A stretch of 64,000 bases of DNA, taken from the NCBI RefSeq assembly GCF_000283155.1, contig NW_004454216.1:1499879-1563878 (forward strand), given 5' to 3'. Numbering within the stretch: position 1 is the stretch's first letter; each line of letters begins with the position of its first letter. Both the position numbers and the translations under genes were made by a program. Positions 12,701-24,079 of this stretch are shown one piece after another. Under the pieces are notes generated by a model, which was not told where the DNA came from, did not search any database, and saw only the letters and a program-made list of their open reading frames with translations. This DNA comes from Ceratotherium simum simum. Its lineage: Eukaryota; Chordata; Mammalia; Perissodactyla; Rhinocerotidae.

Positions 12701-15700
12701 TTGTTTAAATTATGAACAGGGAGAAGATTACTTATTTTTTTAAATCCTGATAGGTTTATTTTTTCTAGTACAAATTTTTGTCTATGTGTTTACTTCCAAG
12801 TGAGCGTATTGAAGCATCTTCCCTAGTTAATATTCCTTTCTCAAGCTTAGACAAGCTATTTAGAGCTATTAATTTTCAGGCTTTGCCTTCAGCCATGATC
12901 AATAGCAGATGGCTCTTTCAGCTTTACGATTCTCATCCTAAAATCATTGGGTTTCTCTAGCTTAGTCAACCTGAAATTGTAGATCCTTAGACTTAAGTTT
13001 TGGGGAGACTTTGTTTGCTGCTTGATTTAGTTTTTGTGTTTAGTACTTCAGCTCTATTTGAAATCATCTCTGAAGTCTTTTGACACTCTGATGACTACGT
13101 AATCAATATCCATTTTGTAAAACATATCTACCATTAAGTCTATTTAAGGTTTTCTCTTATGTGCCCCAACTGCCGTATAAATGTGTTCAAACATTATTTC
13201 AAATACAACAGTTTGCACAATGATAGTTCAGTCTATTTAATCCATATATAGAATTTTCTTTTATTATGTTAGCTGCTTTTGTGTCTGATAATTCAATCTG
13301 ATAGCATTTTCTTGGAAAGAAGAGAGAAGGGAGCTAATATTTCAGTACCTTCTGTGTGCCAGACATGCATTATCTCATTTAATTTTTACAAAAATCCTAT
13401 GGGATAAGTGAGGTTACCCCATTTCACAAATGAGCAAGCTCTACTTTAAAGATTTAGTAACCTAACCAATGTCACACAGTCTAGAAATTTGGGACAGATA
13501 TTTGATTCAGGGCTTGCTGGCTTCAAAGACCTCTGATTTTTCTAGTACTCTGTGATCTATGAAAAGTTTGTTGTAGTCTCTTTTATTGTGGTTTTGGGAA
13601 ATGTATTATATAGTTTCCAGCCAAATTTTAAAATGTGAGTCTTGGAATGTTGTATATGGATAATATAGGTGATTGTTACAAATTCATTGGAAAGGAATCA
13701 CATAGCCTTCGAGATTACAAAACAGAGTAAATGCAACAACAGTAATTTTAGTAATTTCCCAAGGGACACAGATGATCTACAACTGAAAGACAAATATCAT
13801 TCTTGCAAAGAAGCCTATGTGATATCCTCATAGTTTGGTCTTAGGTGGCATTTGAGGTAAAAATCAAAGTACAGTCATACGTCATTTGACGGGGATATAT
13901 CCTGAGAAATGCATTGTGAGAAATGCCTTGTTAGAAATGCATTCTCACAAGTTCGTCCTTGTGAGAACATCATAGAGTGTACTTAAACGAACCTGTAGGG
14001 TATAGCCTACTACACCCCTAGGCTGTATGGTACTAATCCCATGGGACCACTGTCGTATATGCTATCCGTCATTGAAGGAAACGTTGTCATGTGGTGCGTC
14101 ACTGTATTCTCTCTTGAGGTGGCAAGTCAATGATGACAAGCAAAGGCAACACAACGCTGGAATTCCAGGAAAAGGATAATAAACCTTTAAGGAACATCAA
14201 ATCATTACAATGATTTGATGTTCCAGATTGGGGTGTCTCTTCTGGGCCCCATTTTTTCCCTATTTTTAAAAATCCTACTTAATATATCTCTTATTTATTA
14301 TTGTTTACTTAATTATTATTAAATAATAATACTTAATGATATTTAATAATAACAAACTTATTGTTTATTATCAAAAAATATGTCTGTTTATTATTATTTT
14401 AATGGCCTACCAAGAGATGTAGTGCCCTGCAGTCAATGAGAGAAATCTCTGGCAACTGTTCTATTTATTCTTTGCTCTTCTTAAGTCTTTATTCATGCTT
14501 CCTACTATTCGTATGAACTGCACAGTACTTAATTAGTTGAGCATTATTCAGTAACTAGTACGAAAAAGTGAAGTGTTTGCTGCTTTTAATGGCTCTGTCT
14601 GCTTTTCAGGGTAAATGTAGGTAGGTCACCTGATTAGTATGTTGGTTTTGTTATTAGTAAGGTATTAGCAACTTGTTTTCCTTTATGAATTATTTGATGA
14701 TGAATATGTTCAGTGTCCTCTAAAATTGCTTAAATAACAAAAGTAGCCTTATCTTCCTTTAGTGCTTTTCTCTTTGCTTTGCACATCATAATTTGAAAAT
14801 TACATGAATATTTTATGAGAGTATTATGCCTAATATTTTACTATAGAAATGTGCAACAGGAACAGTAGTAACTAACAAAGAGCTTATGTTTCCTAACTTT
14901 TAATTGTGGATCTTATGTTTTATCTTCTAGGATTGCACAAATCCACGATATTTAGCTGCGGGCTCTTCCAATGCTGTCAAGCTCAGTAGGTTTTTTGATA
15001 AGGTAATGGCTTCAATTAAGTTATTTTTAAACTTAATTTATATATTATGAGAATTTAAATTTTTTGTAGAATGCTTTGTCCTTTTATTCCTTTGTCTTAG
15101 ACTTCACAGCCTGAATAATACTTGTTTTGATCTGTCTTATCTGTTGTCTTATCTTATTGCTCAAGACCTGCTGGCATATTTGTTCTATCAGCAGTGTTCT
15201 CTAAGCAAAGGATGAAAGCTACGGGATTTAAATGGGGTTTTTTAAAAGATACTTAATTCTCCTCCTTAGAACAATTTATGTTTTCCTGTTTTCTAGCTTT
15301 CTTTGTATTCATTCACCTCCTAACCGCCACAAAAGGCACTGAACTGAGGAGATTCTGCGTAAAGCCCTGAGTTCTTTTTGCTCTCTCAGCTGTTAATATT
15401 CTCCACATAAACATGACTATTACTTTTAAGGTTATGTTGTCTTCTTGATTCCCTGATCTTTCCCCATCAGAAACATTTGCATTCCAATTATTGACTTGCT
15501 AGCTTCATCTTGTTGTCCTGAACTGGAGTGAGAATGTAGAATGACTCAGCGTACTGGGAAATTAGAGCACTGTTTGTCTTTCCTTCACAAGGCCATATGG
15601 CTGCATTGCACGTAGTATTGCCCAAGTTTAAGTTGTTTGCCCAATATTGACACTGTGTAGTAAGGTAAAATAGAATGTGTTTCTGTATATATTATTGAGA

Positions 15701-18515
15701 AAGATTAATTTCTGTATTATAGTTCCTTTTAAGTGTAATCTCCCAAGAAAAACATTTCTCTTCTCATAGCTCTTTTTTATTAATCATTTTTCTTTTAGCT
15801 AATTAAGGATCTAATATTTGGCCCTTTATCCAGTATGTCAGCATAAGATAAGCCCCATGCCCCTCCCTGTTTAATATTAGATCACTTGGAAATTTTTGCT
15901 TCATTGCAGAACTTCCCAACTGCTGTGTGGCAAATAGGGCACAAGTGTGCCAAGATATTGATCCCCTCAGTCCTCAGAGCAACCAGAGCCCCCTGGGCTG
16001 GGTGACCGGCAGCCTCTTCCATTTACCCCAGTGTGCTGTACAAATATTAGCATTTTCTAAATGTGCCATGACATGAAAAATGTTGGGAAACACTGCAAGA
16101 AACCAGATTTTCTCTCTACGTTGTTTTCAAACTTAAAATGTAAGAACTTTCATTTGGTGTAGATCTATGGCCCCCATCTGATACAAAATTCCATCCCCTA
16201 AGATGAACATCTTAGAGATATGTGTCTGACATGGAAAGACCCCACAATATATTGTTTAAATTTTTAAATTTGTTAATTTTGAAATTAAAAAATAAAATGT
16301 AATGAGTTATATTCTAGTGAAATAATGGGTTATAGACTAGTGTAACCCAAGTTGTCAGGCAAGGCTTTATTAAAAAAAAATCAGAGGGAACTTGGTTGGT
16401 TTTAAGAGAGCAAGATTTGGTAAGGGAAGGACATTGCAAGTTGAAAGTAGGGAATTATGAGCAAAAGCAAAAAGGTAGCCTCTCTCTTCATTGCCTAAAT
16501 CGCAACAAAGAGTATGTGGATTAGGAGGTTAGCCAGATCTCTAGACTGAGGTAGTTACCTGAAACCAAGGCACTTGGCAGCTAAATTTCACCCAGTTTTC
16601 TCTACATCGTATCTTCCAGAATTTAGTGTAAAGATTTCTTTTCCAAGAGGGAATCTAACTCCTCCTCTAGTCTCCTTTGGCTAGTAGTAATTCGTCGCCA
16701 CTCTACATGATAGGATATTCCTGTGCTGCCCTGGAGAGAGGAAAGAGAATCAGTCCCTTCTTGGTTTTTGTGGGGTTGAGTATTTTGAGATGTGTACTAA
16801 TCATGAACCAACTTTTCTAAACCTCTGGGGTCAGTGAATGCCACCTTACCCTGGGTCTCTTGTGGCTAAAAGTAACCCAGCCGTAGTCACAAAGATAGAA
16901 AGCATCCAAATGATTTGGCTGTCAGGCCAGTGCGAGCAAGCTGGCACAGGCCTGGAAGAAGATGCTCTGCACTTATTCAGAGGCATTCTTAGCTTCATAA
17001 TTCTAGATTCCAATGTCTTAGAGTTAATCTCCAGCTAATTTGTATTCTCATCTGATTAACTTTTCTTAATCACAACAGCTCTAAGTAAAGAAAATAATAC
17101 TGCCTCTGCAACCATTGTAGTTTCTCAAGTGTTAGAACAGAATTCATTATTTTTTAAAAAGTTTTGCATCATCTGAACATATGGTGCTCGCAAATTCATT
17201 ATATTAGGGCATATACTTTGAGGGCTTCTTTTCCATAGTGCTGATGGATTTGTGCAGATACATCTACTGCTTCACTTTGTTTCTCCCACTAACCAAATAT
17301 ACTTCTGAAACTACTGAAGAAGGGTGCAGATTAAGTCCATAAAAAGAAGCTAATTGACTGCTGTTGATGTTGTGTCATCCACCTCCATTGAGGACCTACA
17401 GAATTTATCACTGTTCATTACGTTACACAGCCTCCTCCGTAGGAAGAGCTGTACTATTGTAGTAGACGAGTGCTCTGCTTTTATCTTATGGATTCTCTTT
17501 GGTAGCTTTTGAGGCTGACTGCTAGGAAATTTAGAGCCAAATTTCCTGCCATACACTAGAAATTGCATGGGATCTTATGTCATTTTCTTATTATTTAGTC
17601 ATTTTTGTTTGTTAATTTATTTTTTTATCTATCATTAATGCTTTTTGGAATGAGGCAGACTTTTATGGAAATACTCCCACAATCCTGATCTCATTAACGC
17701 TAGGTTTAACTCATTTTACTAGATGTCTATAGCGATTAAAAAGACTCTTAATTTGAATATATGCCTTTTAGTCCTGTCAGTGGACATTGCAGTTAACTAC
17801 TTTTTCCAGATATGTGTGCTAAACCCTTAAAATCTTTATTTGTTTCTCACAGGTCATAGAGAAGAGATACTTTTTAAGAGATGGTAATCAGGTTGGTATC
17901 TTTTCTTGATAAAATGGGTTCCTAAATTTGGTGATTTCCAAACTTATTTTCAGAAGTGATTTTAAAAAAGTGGAGGGAAGTCCTTTGTAGGCACAAGCAA
18001 CTGAGTTTCTTCTGTCCTGTTAAATAAGAAAGAAAAAATCAGATCAAGGGAAAATAAGGGTCTAAGAGACCAAAAAAAATGGGATAAGTTTACATTATAA
18101 AATAATAGAAGAGAATCATTTGTTTTAGACTCCAAAGGTATATATGCAGAGTCTACCACAATACAGATAATTCATATGAAAGTCCAATAGGTGAATGTTA
18201 CAAGATTCACCTTCATCCTCTCTGATTGAGGTGACTCTATCACCAATTTGTTGGCAAATGTTTTCCATTTTGGTAGAATTTATTTTTCTTATTTGATCTG
18301 TTGTGGTTTTCTGAGTAAAACCTCAGAATAGTGCTTCTTTAAGGAACAAGAGGCAACATACAGAAACAAAAACTAAGGGAAAAAATTTAAAGGCTATTAG
18401 CATTTGAACTCTGCTTGAGACTTAATGCGATTATCTTTCTTGCCTACAGATTCCAGGCTTTCCTGATCGAAAGAGGTTTGGGGGAGGAACATTGAAGAGC
18501 CTTCATTATGACTGA
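3584..18515 (+). CDS. RABL3: RABL3 (Rab-like small GTPase 3), partial: exons 3-8
   Basis: Six spliced coding blocks (3584-3713, 7514-7628, 10585-10735, 14931-15002, 17853-17891, 18450-18515) join in frame to 190 residues plus stop. This equals residues 47-236 of a 236-residue protein, the known length of mammalian RABL3. The G3-like motif WDVGG falls at 65-69 (in place of the Rab DTAGQ), and the G4-like TKLD at 147-150. The C terminus ends KSLHYD, with no prenylation cysteines, as expected for this atypical Rab-like family. The P-loop (G1) and switch I are in exons 1-2, upstream of the window. Family knowledge: RABL3 binds GTP, acts in lymphoid development and RAS-pathway trafficking, and is mostly cytosolic. 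All introns are GT/AG and no frameshift or premature stop is seen, so the copy looks functional. HGD follows on the same strand. Confidence 0.96.
4375..4459 (-). mobile_element. 5'-truncated ERE SINE, minus strand
   Basis: Only the A-rich tail and the 'ccccagtagatagttgtatg' end of the SINE are present. It is bounded by a perfect 20-bp target-site duplication, cattctttaagccacttttt, at 4355-4374 and 4460-4479. Confidence 0.88.
6020..6235 (+). mobile_element. MIR SINE
   Basis: It has the MIR landmarks 'gagttcaaattctggct', 'gtgacctagggcaagttacc', 'cctctctgagcctcagtttc', 'ataaaatgaggtaa' and 'gtgctgagtaaatgttagct'. Edges are approximate. Confidence 0.85.
7514..7628 (+). CDS. RABL3: RABL3 exon 4 (residues 90-127 plus 2 nt)
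   Basis: Acceptor attttag, donor gtaagc. The exon encodes [16 protein letters not shown], then [13 protein letters not shown] and VPTGVLVTN, ending with GG of Gly128. This is the beta-4/alpha-3 part of the GTPase fold (ILVHDLTN corresponds to the Rab strand 'LVYDIT'). The 115 nt read as 2+111+2 and keep the frame. Confidence 0.95.
7629..10584. other. RABL3: RABL3 intron 4
   Basis: It holds minus-strand L1-type sequence at about 7718-8690. From about 8700 to 10584 I see only AT-rich unique-looking DNA. Confidence 0.85.
7718..8690 (-). mobile_element. LINE-1 (older L1M-type), minus strand
   Basis: The reverse complement of L1 3' sequence is recognisable ('tttgttccaaaaccatttgt', 'attgaattgcttttactcct', 'gatcaaattggggagaattt'). 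A second L1-like 3' end follows at about 8400-8690 ('gaagcaaatcctagacatca'). It may be two insertions. No intact ORF is present. Confidence 0.7.
10585..10735 (+). CDS. RABL3: RABL3 exon 5 (residues 128-178)
   Basis: The acceptor is tatcacag. The donor gtgtgt is weaker than consensus. The exon encodes [18 protein letters not shown], then [15 protein letters not shown] and [21 protein letters not shown] (147-150) is the G4 base-recognition motif. Arg132 and Asn155 appear to differ from the human residues I remember (Gln, Thr), which are ordinary substitutions. Confidence 0.95.
11428..11660 (-). mobile_element. MIR SINE, minus strand
   Basis: Read on the minus strand it matches MIR. On the plus strand the landmarks are 'tgctgagcgctgttctagtg', 'ttattatccccatttttaaa' and 'ggccaaggttacacaggtca'. 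Edges are approximate. Confidence 0.8.
11750..11945 (+). mobile_element. MER5A-like hAT transposon remnant
   Basis: It is a diverged match to the MER5A layout, with 'ccaggtgattctgatgccct' near the 3' end. The terminal repeats are decayed. Confidence 0.55.
13325..13555 (-). mobile_element. MIR SINE, minus strand
   Basis: Plus-strand landmarks are 'ttctgtgtgccagacatgca', 'ttatctcatttaatttttac', 'ttaccccatttcacaaatga' and 'aaccaatgtcacacag'. Confidence 0.8.
13870..14105 (+). mobile_element. Tigger-like DNA transposon remnant
   Basis: TA-flanked ends cagtcatacgtcatttgacg and gtggtgcgtcactg form imperfect terminal inverted repeats. The interior has 'aacatcatagagtgtactta' and 'gggaccactgtcgtatatgc'. 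It is in inverted orientation relative to the copy at 3061-3247. Confidence 0.72.
14191..14224. repeat. Perfect inverted repeat (16-bp arms, 2-nt loop)
   Basis: The left arm ggaacatcaaatcatt (14191-14206) is exactly complementary to the right arm aatgatttgatgttcc (14209-14224), with AC as the only spacer. It is not part of the Tigger-like ends. It is probably a short local inverted duplication rather than a gene. Confidence 0.9.
14931..15002 (+). CDS. RABL3: RABL3 exon 6 (residues 179-202)
   Basis: Acceptor tatcttctag, donor gtaatg. The exon has 72 nt, 24 codons, phase 0 at both ends. It encodes [16 protein letters not shown] followed by KLSRFFDK. The segment DCTNPR sits where the G5 motif would be, but has no canonical SAK. 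Confidence 0.95.
15003..17852. other. RABL3: RABL3 intron 6
   Basis: Apart from a possible hAT-type remnant at about 15905-16098, I recognise nothing here. Short reading frames at about 16.8-17.6 kb lack any protein-like motif. Confidence 0.8.
15905..16098 (-). mobile_element. Possible hAT-type DNA transposon remnant
   Basis: The ends look like decayed terminal repeats: 'gcagaacttcccaactgctg' at the left and 'ttgggaaacactgc' at the right, with 'gtgccatgacatg' inside. The family is not assigned. Confidence 0.4.
17853..17891 (+). CDS. RABL3: RABL3 exon 7 (residues 203-215), 39-nt micro-exon
   Basis: Acceptor gtttctcacag, donor gttggt (a weak T at +3). The 13 codons read [13 protein letters not shown]. 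Being a multiple of three with phase 0 at both ends, skipping it would keep the frame. Confidence 0.93.
17892..18449. other. RABL3: RABL3 intron 7
   Basis: This is a short intron with a GT/AG boundary and a pyrimidine-rich 3' end. No feature was recognised inside. Confidence 0.85.
18450..18515 (+). CDS. RABL3: RABL3 exon 8, terminal coding part (residues 216-236 and stop)
   Basis: Acceptor ttgcctacag. The exon encodes [21 protein letters not shown] and then TGA at 18513-18515. The conserved [14 protein letters not shown] tail and the stop position match the family C terminus. No CAAX or CC prenylation motif is present. Confidence 0.95.
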   Translation: MPGFPDRKRFGGGTLKSLHYD

Positions 18516-21370
18516 ATTGCACTCATCTTTTGGAAGAGTGAGCAAGCAGTGGCAGTTTTTCACAGCTTTCTTCTTGCTATGTCGATTATTAATGTCTCAG
18601 CCTTTTAGGAAATCATCTTAAAATGCCACCCTTCAGCCTCACCCTTTAATGGAAAATCGAAAGGAAGTGACAGTGGGGGGTGGGGTCCCCAACTTTGTCC
18701 CCATTCTCTCTGTTCCTCACCTTTCTTTCCCTGTTTATAGATTATGTAAAAGCCTTGTGGAAATATGAGATGTTGTCAAAATGATGCAGTAAATGAGCAG
18801 TGACAGAGCTGCAGAGAAAATTGACTCTTGCCTAGAACTGGAGGGTATTTTGGGTCTGTATTTTTCCCACACTCCTTGCTGAAGGCTTAATTAAGTACCT
18901 CAGAAATGTATCTCTATTGTTTTACCTTCTTGAAGGTAAAGGTTGTATTAACTAGCCCTGAGTTGTCCACCCCAAATAATTTGTGTCATTTTCAAAGAAG
19001 CAAAATGGTGTTATTTAATTGTCTCCACCCTCATCACACACAAAGATGCCTAATAATAGCAACCCTTGTCTCCCTCTCCTCTCCTTTGAAAATGGCTCAG
19101 TGGCTGGAAGAGGCAGACTAATAGCTGGAGTTAAATATAAATAGATTAATAATACATAGAGAACAGCAGTACCAGAAAGGAAGAATTCTGCAAGAAATTG
19201 ATGGCTCACTAAATCCTTCACTCTTTAGGTTACAGCTGTCTGCACTCTCTTACTGTTTTCTGTTTGGAAATAGGGAGGCTGAAATCTAAGACCTGCACAA
19301 GGGCAGCAAGAGAGATTTACAGCCTCTTCAGTTTTTATTTTTTTGAAGGAAAAATCAACTCTTGAATTGTCCCTTAACTATAGTCCGTAAACTAAGAATA
19401 TCTTTCTTTGTGTCAACAATGTACTTATGGGGAGAAGTAAAAATAAGTTCCAGAGCAACACATTTACATGAATTATGGACTAGGGTTCTTGGATTTCATA
19501 ATCCAAAATTTTGGGGGAGGGTGATGTGTGTGTATATGCATAATTGTTGATCATTACTTTTTCGTGTGTGTGTGAGGAAGATTAGCCCTGAGCTAACATC
19601 CGATGCCAATCCTCCTCTTGTTTCTGAGGAAGACTGGCCCTGGGCTAACATCCGTGCCCATCTTCCTCTACTTTGTATGGGACGCCGCCACAGCATGGCC
19701 TGACAAGTGGTGCATCGTTGCGCGCCCAGGATCCGAACCCATGAACCCCCCCGCCGGGCCGCTGAAGTGGAGCGCGTGTACCCAACTGCTATGCCACGGG
19801 GCCAGCCCCTGTCGTTACTTTTTTTACCCATGTTTTTTTTTTTTGCTTCTTGATTTCTCTCTTCCCCAGTTCTTCTTTAATATATAAACCTAGTTTCCAA
19901 AAACTGTAATTTGTTGCCTTATTCAACAACACCTTTTCACCCACATTCTCTCTCTGCCTCTGCTGCAGGCCTCTGCACTCCTGGTTTTGTTCCATATTAA
20001 AATACAGTAACAATAAATACAAAGTTTCAGCTTCTGATTTTAAAACTAGGAAAAAAACACTAAATTTACTTTCTATTCCATTTTAATTAAATTTCAGAAG
20101 TACTTTGGAATTCAAGGTATGCTGAAAGAGGATATTAAAATAAGAATGTTAGAGAGTGCTTTTAGAAAGGCAGTCTTGGGAATTTGGAAAAGGATGTTTA
20201 AAACACTTTTCATCAGCTAGAATATTCTCCAGTCTTTCTTTGCATCCTCCCCCAGAAGACTTAGCCCTGATTTGTTTTTTGGCGTAAAAGAGAGCTATGC
20301 AAATCAGGATCTGGATGGAATTTGGCACAAGTGTTTGTGACAGAGGCTGTCCAGTGAGGAAGTAGAAACAAATGTATACACAAAGACCTAAACCAGCTAA
20401 GGCTCTTTGTATTCTCTTTTAAAAATAAATCAATAACCCTTTCGTGTTCTCTTCTTTCTTCCTCTTTCTTTCCCTTAAAAAAAAAATCCCAATTTCTTTC
20501 TTTTCTTCCTTATTAAAAAATAAAATAAAAGTAACCCAACACTGATGCCTTCAGGGTCAGCCTTGAAAAATTAGCAGTACTCCTCAACTCCATTCCTTCT
20601 TGCCGTCAGGCTTGACTCCCTGAATTATGGTTTTCTAAGAAAAAATAATTTTTAATAATCTAGGGTGCGTTTGTTGCAAGTATTAGTAGCAGCAAAATAA
20701 GGCTGTTTGCCAAAATGAATATTATTAGCCAGAGTTCTTCAAAAAGAATGTTTTTGGCACATAATTTTACCAAGATTTCCTGAGACCTGCTCATAAAAGT
20801 TGCTTTTAGATAATAAACAAATGTAAATACCAAAATACTTTCTAAAAAATGTTAGTCTTTAATTTTCTTAGTGTCTTGATGGAACAAATTGCTACCAACA
20901 GAGAAAGATTTTTTTTTTTCCTGCTGTGATTTAGATGTCTGACCAGTGTTCTTACTCATTGTGGAGGCAACCAGATGTGAAGGCATATGGCCACTCATCT
21001 GTCCCTCAGGTGGCAGGACTCTTAGTTGGAATCCAACTAGGGATTTGGGTTGGTCTGTCCACTTTAGTGCTCTAAGAAGCGCTGCTCCCAAGGGGGTTGA
21101 TCCATATCAGCTTTATCTCGGGTTCTCAGACGTCCCTGAACTTGAGGCATCCATGATATAATCCAAGTGCCTTGACCCTGCTGTTTTTCTCTCCATTCTG
21201 AAAATGGACTGCATGGAACTGACGTGCTGGGCCGTCGGACTGAGATGAAAACCTCCTAATTGCTGCCATAATCAGAGCTTTTGAGTCTTCATTTCAATAG
21301 TGTATGCTGTAGCACCCAACCTAGGTAGGGCCCTGTATGGGTATTTAATAAATGTTGATTTAGTTGAAAT
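18516..21370 (+). other. RABL3: Probable RABL3 3' UTR
   Basis: It begins directly after the stop codon. Canonical AATAAA hexamers occur at 20424-20429, 20812-20817 and 21347-21352. The last is followed by a T/G-rich stretch (tgttgatttagttg) suited to cleavage, so the UTR may be up to about 2.85 kb. An ERE SINE lies inside at about 19565-19808. The true end cannot be fixed without transcript data. Reading frames in it (for example about 20.85-21.16 kb) are not supported as coding. Confidence 0.5.
19565..19808 (-). mobile_element. ERE-type SINE, minus strand, inside the probable RABL3 3' UTR
   Basis: The reverse-complement ERE tail (gtgaggaagattagccctga), body (gacgccgccacagcatggcc) and head (cacggggccagcccc) are clear. 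The body lacks the 'cagcaactagaaggatg' block found in the other copies, suggesting a different subfamily. Flanks share an imperfect duplication (cattacttttt / cgttacttttt). Confidence 0.85.
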
Positions 21371-21724
21371 TTTTAAAGCACAGGTAGCATCTATTTTAAG
21401 AAGTTTGAAGGTCCAACAGGATGTCTGCACTGATTTAATAGCTGTTAAAATTCAAAGGAAGATACTATTTGGGGGAAAGGAGGAGAAGGAAATGAAAAAT
21501 TCATTTCTCCACAATCCGAAGACTGAGTTAAATCACTGTGGTGGGAGAGGAAGGGTTCCAGGAAGTCTAGCCCTGGGGGAACCCTGAGCCTCAAATAGTC
21601 AGCAGTGTGTTTGCCTCATGCAAAATTGGAGCTGGATCCTGCCAGGGCTGCTCCACAGAGTAGGAAAGGGATCCGACTTCCAGTTACAGTTAGTCAGCAC
21701 TTCCATTTAAGGACTTAAAGCAGT

Positions 21725-21903
21725 AGCTTTCAAACGCAAAAGTACATAAAAATCCTCTGAAGTGTTTGTTTAAAATGCAGATTCCAGGATTTCATCAGTC
21801 CCCCTCGCCCAATTCTATGTATAGCAATAGGGACAGGATTTTGTATTTTTAATAGGTAATCCAGGTGATTCTGCTGCAAGTAGTCCAGGATCCACCCTTT
21901 GAG
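21725..21903 (+). mobile_element. MER5A hAT transposon remnant
   Basis: It begins 'cagtagctttcaaacg' and ends 'ccaccctttgagaaaga', with 'ccaggtgattctgctgca' inside, the normal MER5A order. Confidence 0.78.
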
Positions 21904-24079
21904 AAAGATAATGAACTCATATCAAAAAGTAGAGAATACATGGATTACAGATTCTGTGCTTTATGGCACCATTATAGCAGAGTTTCATCAAGTTCATCTT
22001 TGGCTTCCTCTACTTGATCTCACCTTACTGAACTGAGCCACTCCTCCCTCTCAAGGCCACACATGCCACAGCAATCATGACCTGATTGTCACACCCTCTA
22101 TTGGCAAAACAGGAAATGTTTGTCTTTGATGTACTGCTACCATTTTTATTTGCTACCAATTTTTTGCCCTCTAAGTGTGTCTGTTTCTAATGTAATAAGA
22201 TGACTGACTTTCTTATTCACAACTCCTCTCTTGTACCACATTTGTTTTCTCAGCTGTCTAACCACTAGGCTTTACCAAGGTCATCAATAAGTAATGGTGA
22301 AGAACGAAACCCCTAAACTCCAAGAAGGATGTAAAATCTTGCTCAATACCTTCAAGTACATCAGGTAATCTGTCAGTTCCATCTTTTCTTGGAGGCATCT
22401 GTCCTGGAGTCCTCTGTCCTCTAACTCCATTCTGGAGCGATTGCTCTGTTGGCCTGTCACACTCTCCCTCGTATTACCTGTAACAATCCCCGGCTTCTTG
22501 TATGTAATGTTTTCCACTTTCTTGGTGTGGCTCAGTGGTCTTCCAACTGGGATAGGTACAAATATCCCCACTAAGAGGTACATGGGCACAGATAGTTTTA
22601 AGGGAATCATTTTCCAGGTCATCAATTCCCATATGTATGTTAAAATTGATCTGCTTGCGAATGCAGCTCAATGCTAGTTATTTCCCTCCTCTACTTTCAT
22701 AGTAGCCCATTTCCCACTACAGAAAAGGAACATCTTTCTAGTAGTACAGTAGAAATCTATATTGCCCCAGGGTGTGAACGTCTTCAGGAATGCCAACAAA
22801 AGGACAGTTCTAAGTATTAGTTTTATTTAAGGACTTTGTTCCACTCCCCCTAATTATTTAAAAAAAAAAAAAAATGCAGAGGTCTTAAGGAAGAGTTCCT
22901 AAGAACAAAGCAAAGAGAGCTTTGGTAAGAAATATCTAAGTCTGTGGCACAATCTTTCATAGCAAGGCTTCTTGCTTGGCCTATCAAAATATCAAAATGA
23001 CATTTTTATCAAAAATAATTATTAAGGCAAAGGTGTATAAAATTAACATTTTTATTTTCCCAACCGTGTCTGAGTAAATGAGACAAAGCACCTCTAAGTG
23101 AAAGGGTAACATTTAATTAAAGTCAGTGATTCCAATAGCTGGTTAACCAAGGCTTTTCCTAATTGAGTTGTTGACTGATAGGTCATTAAAAATAATGTTT
23201 AATGTTAGATCACCATGTGATTTAATTCAGAAGAAGTGAGTGATATCATAACAAAATTCCTTCCATTCATAGCTACTTATATAGGTGAACAAATTTTTTC
23301 AACACTTATGTCTGTAAAACCAAAAAAGAAGATTAAGTGATGCTGAATCCTGTCTCATTCTAGAAATGAGAATTAGAAATAAGAATTGTTCGTGGATATA
23401 TGAATTAATGGGCTTTGGGGGAGAGATATCCACCTCATTAAAAGAAGCATTTCCAGAAAGACTTTACCTTTTATATTTAACTATTTTATCAAAATAGTAT
23501 TTATGGGCTGTCCTAGAGAAGAATCCTCCAGTCTCCTGTCTGGAGGGTAGAACACCTGCTGATAGCATTCTGGAAGTGCAGCAGGAGAAGGAGGCTGGAG
23601 GTTTCATCATCACTTACTACACTTGGTTTTGGTCCTACTCCCTACTCCCTGGTGTTTGTGAGTCCGGAATTTCTCTGGCTTCTCTTCCAGAGCTGCTGCA
23701 GAGAGTAAACCTATCTCTTGCTATAATTTGGGAGAAGCAGATACCTGGTCTCCAATTCCTGGTCCTTTTCAAATTCTCCATCTCACGTGTTCCCAATGTC
23801 AGTTCACTGAATCCATCCTCCTTTGTCTAGTTTTTAGCATCTTTGTTCTTGTTCAACACTTCAGTATTGTGACTCTTCTGGTCCAGTATATGTTTGCCTT
23901 GCCCCTCCACAAAACCTGCTCCTTCTGGTGGGTGTCTTTATGAATGCTAGAAGGCACACCCTGCCCAGAAGGTCCCCCTACTCCCCTGCTTCAAATACCT
24001 GCCCAAACTCTCCCTTTCCCAGAAGCCTTCCTCACTAGACCCCTCCATAATGCTATTTCAGTCACACTGCCATAAACAC

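Larger units (their letters stand above)
10736..14930. other. RABL3: RABL3 intron 5
   Basis: It carries MIR fragments at about 11428-11660 and 13325-13555, MER5A-like sequence at about 11750-11945, a Tigger-like element at 13870-14105, a perfect hairpin at 14191-14224 and an AT-rich stretch at about 14270-14400. The remaining segments, including about 11.95-13.3 kb, show nothing recognisable. Confidence 0.85.

Noticed and set aside
19496..19887. Frames of 94-111 residues on both strands
   Set aside because: They translate the ERE SINE at 19565-19808; similar peptides appear over the other ERE copies.
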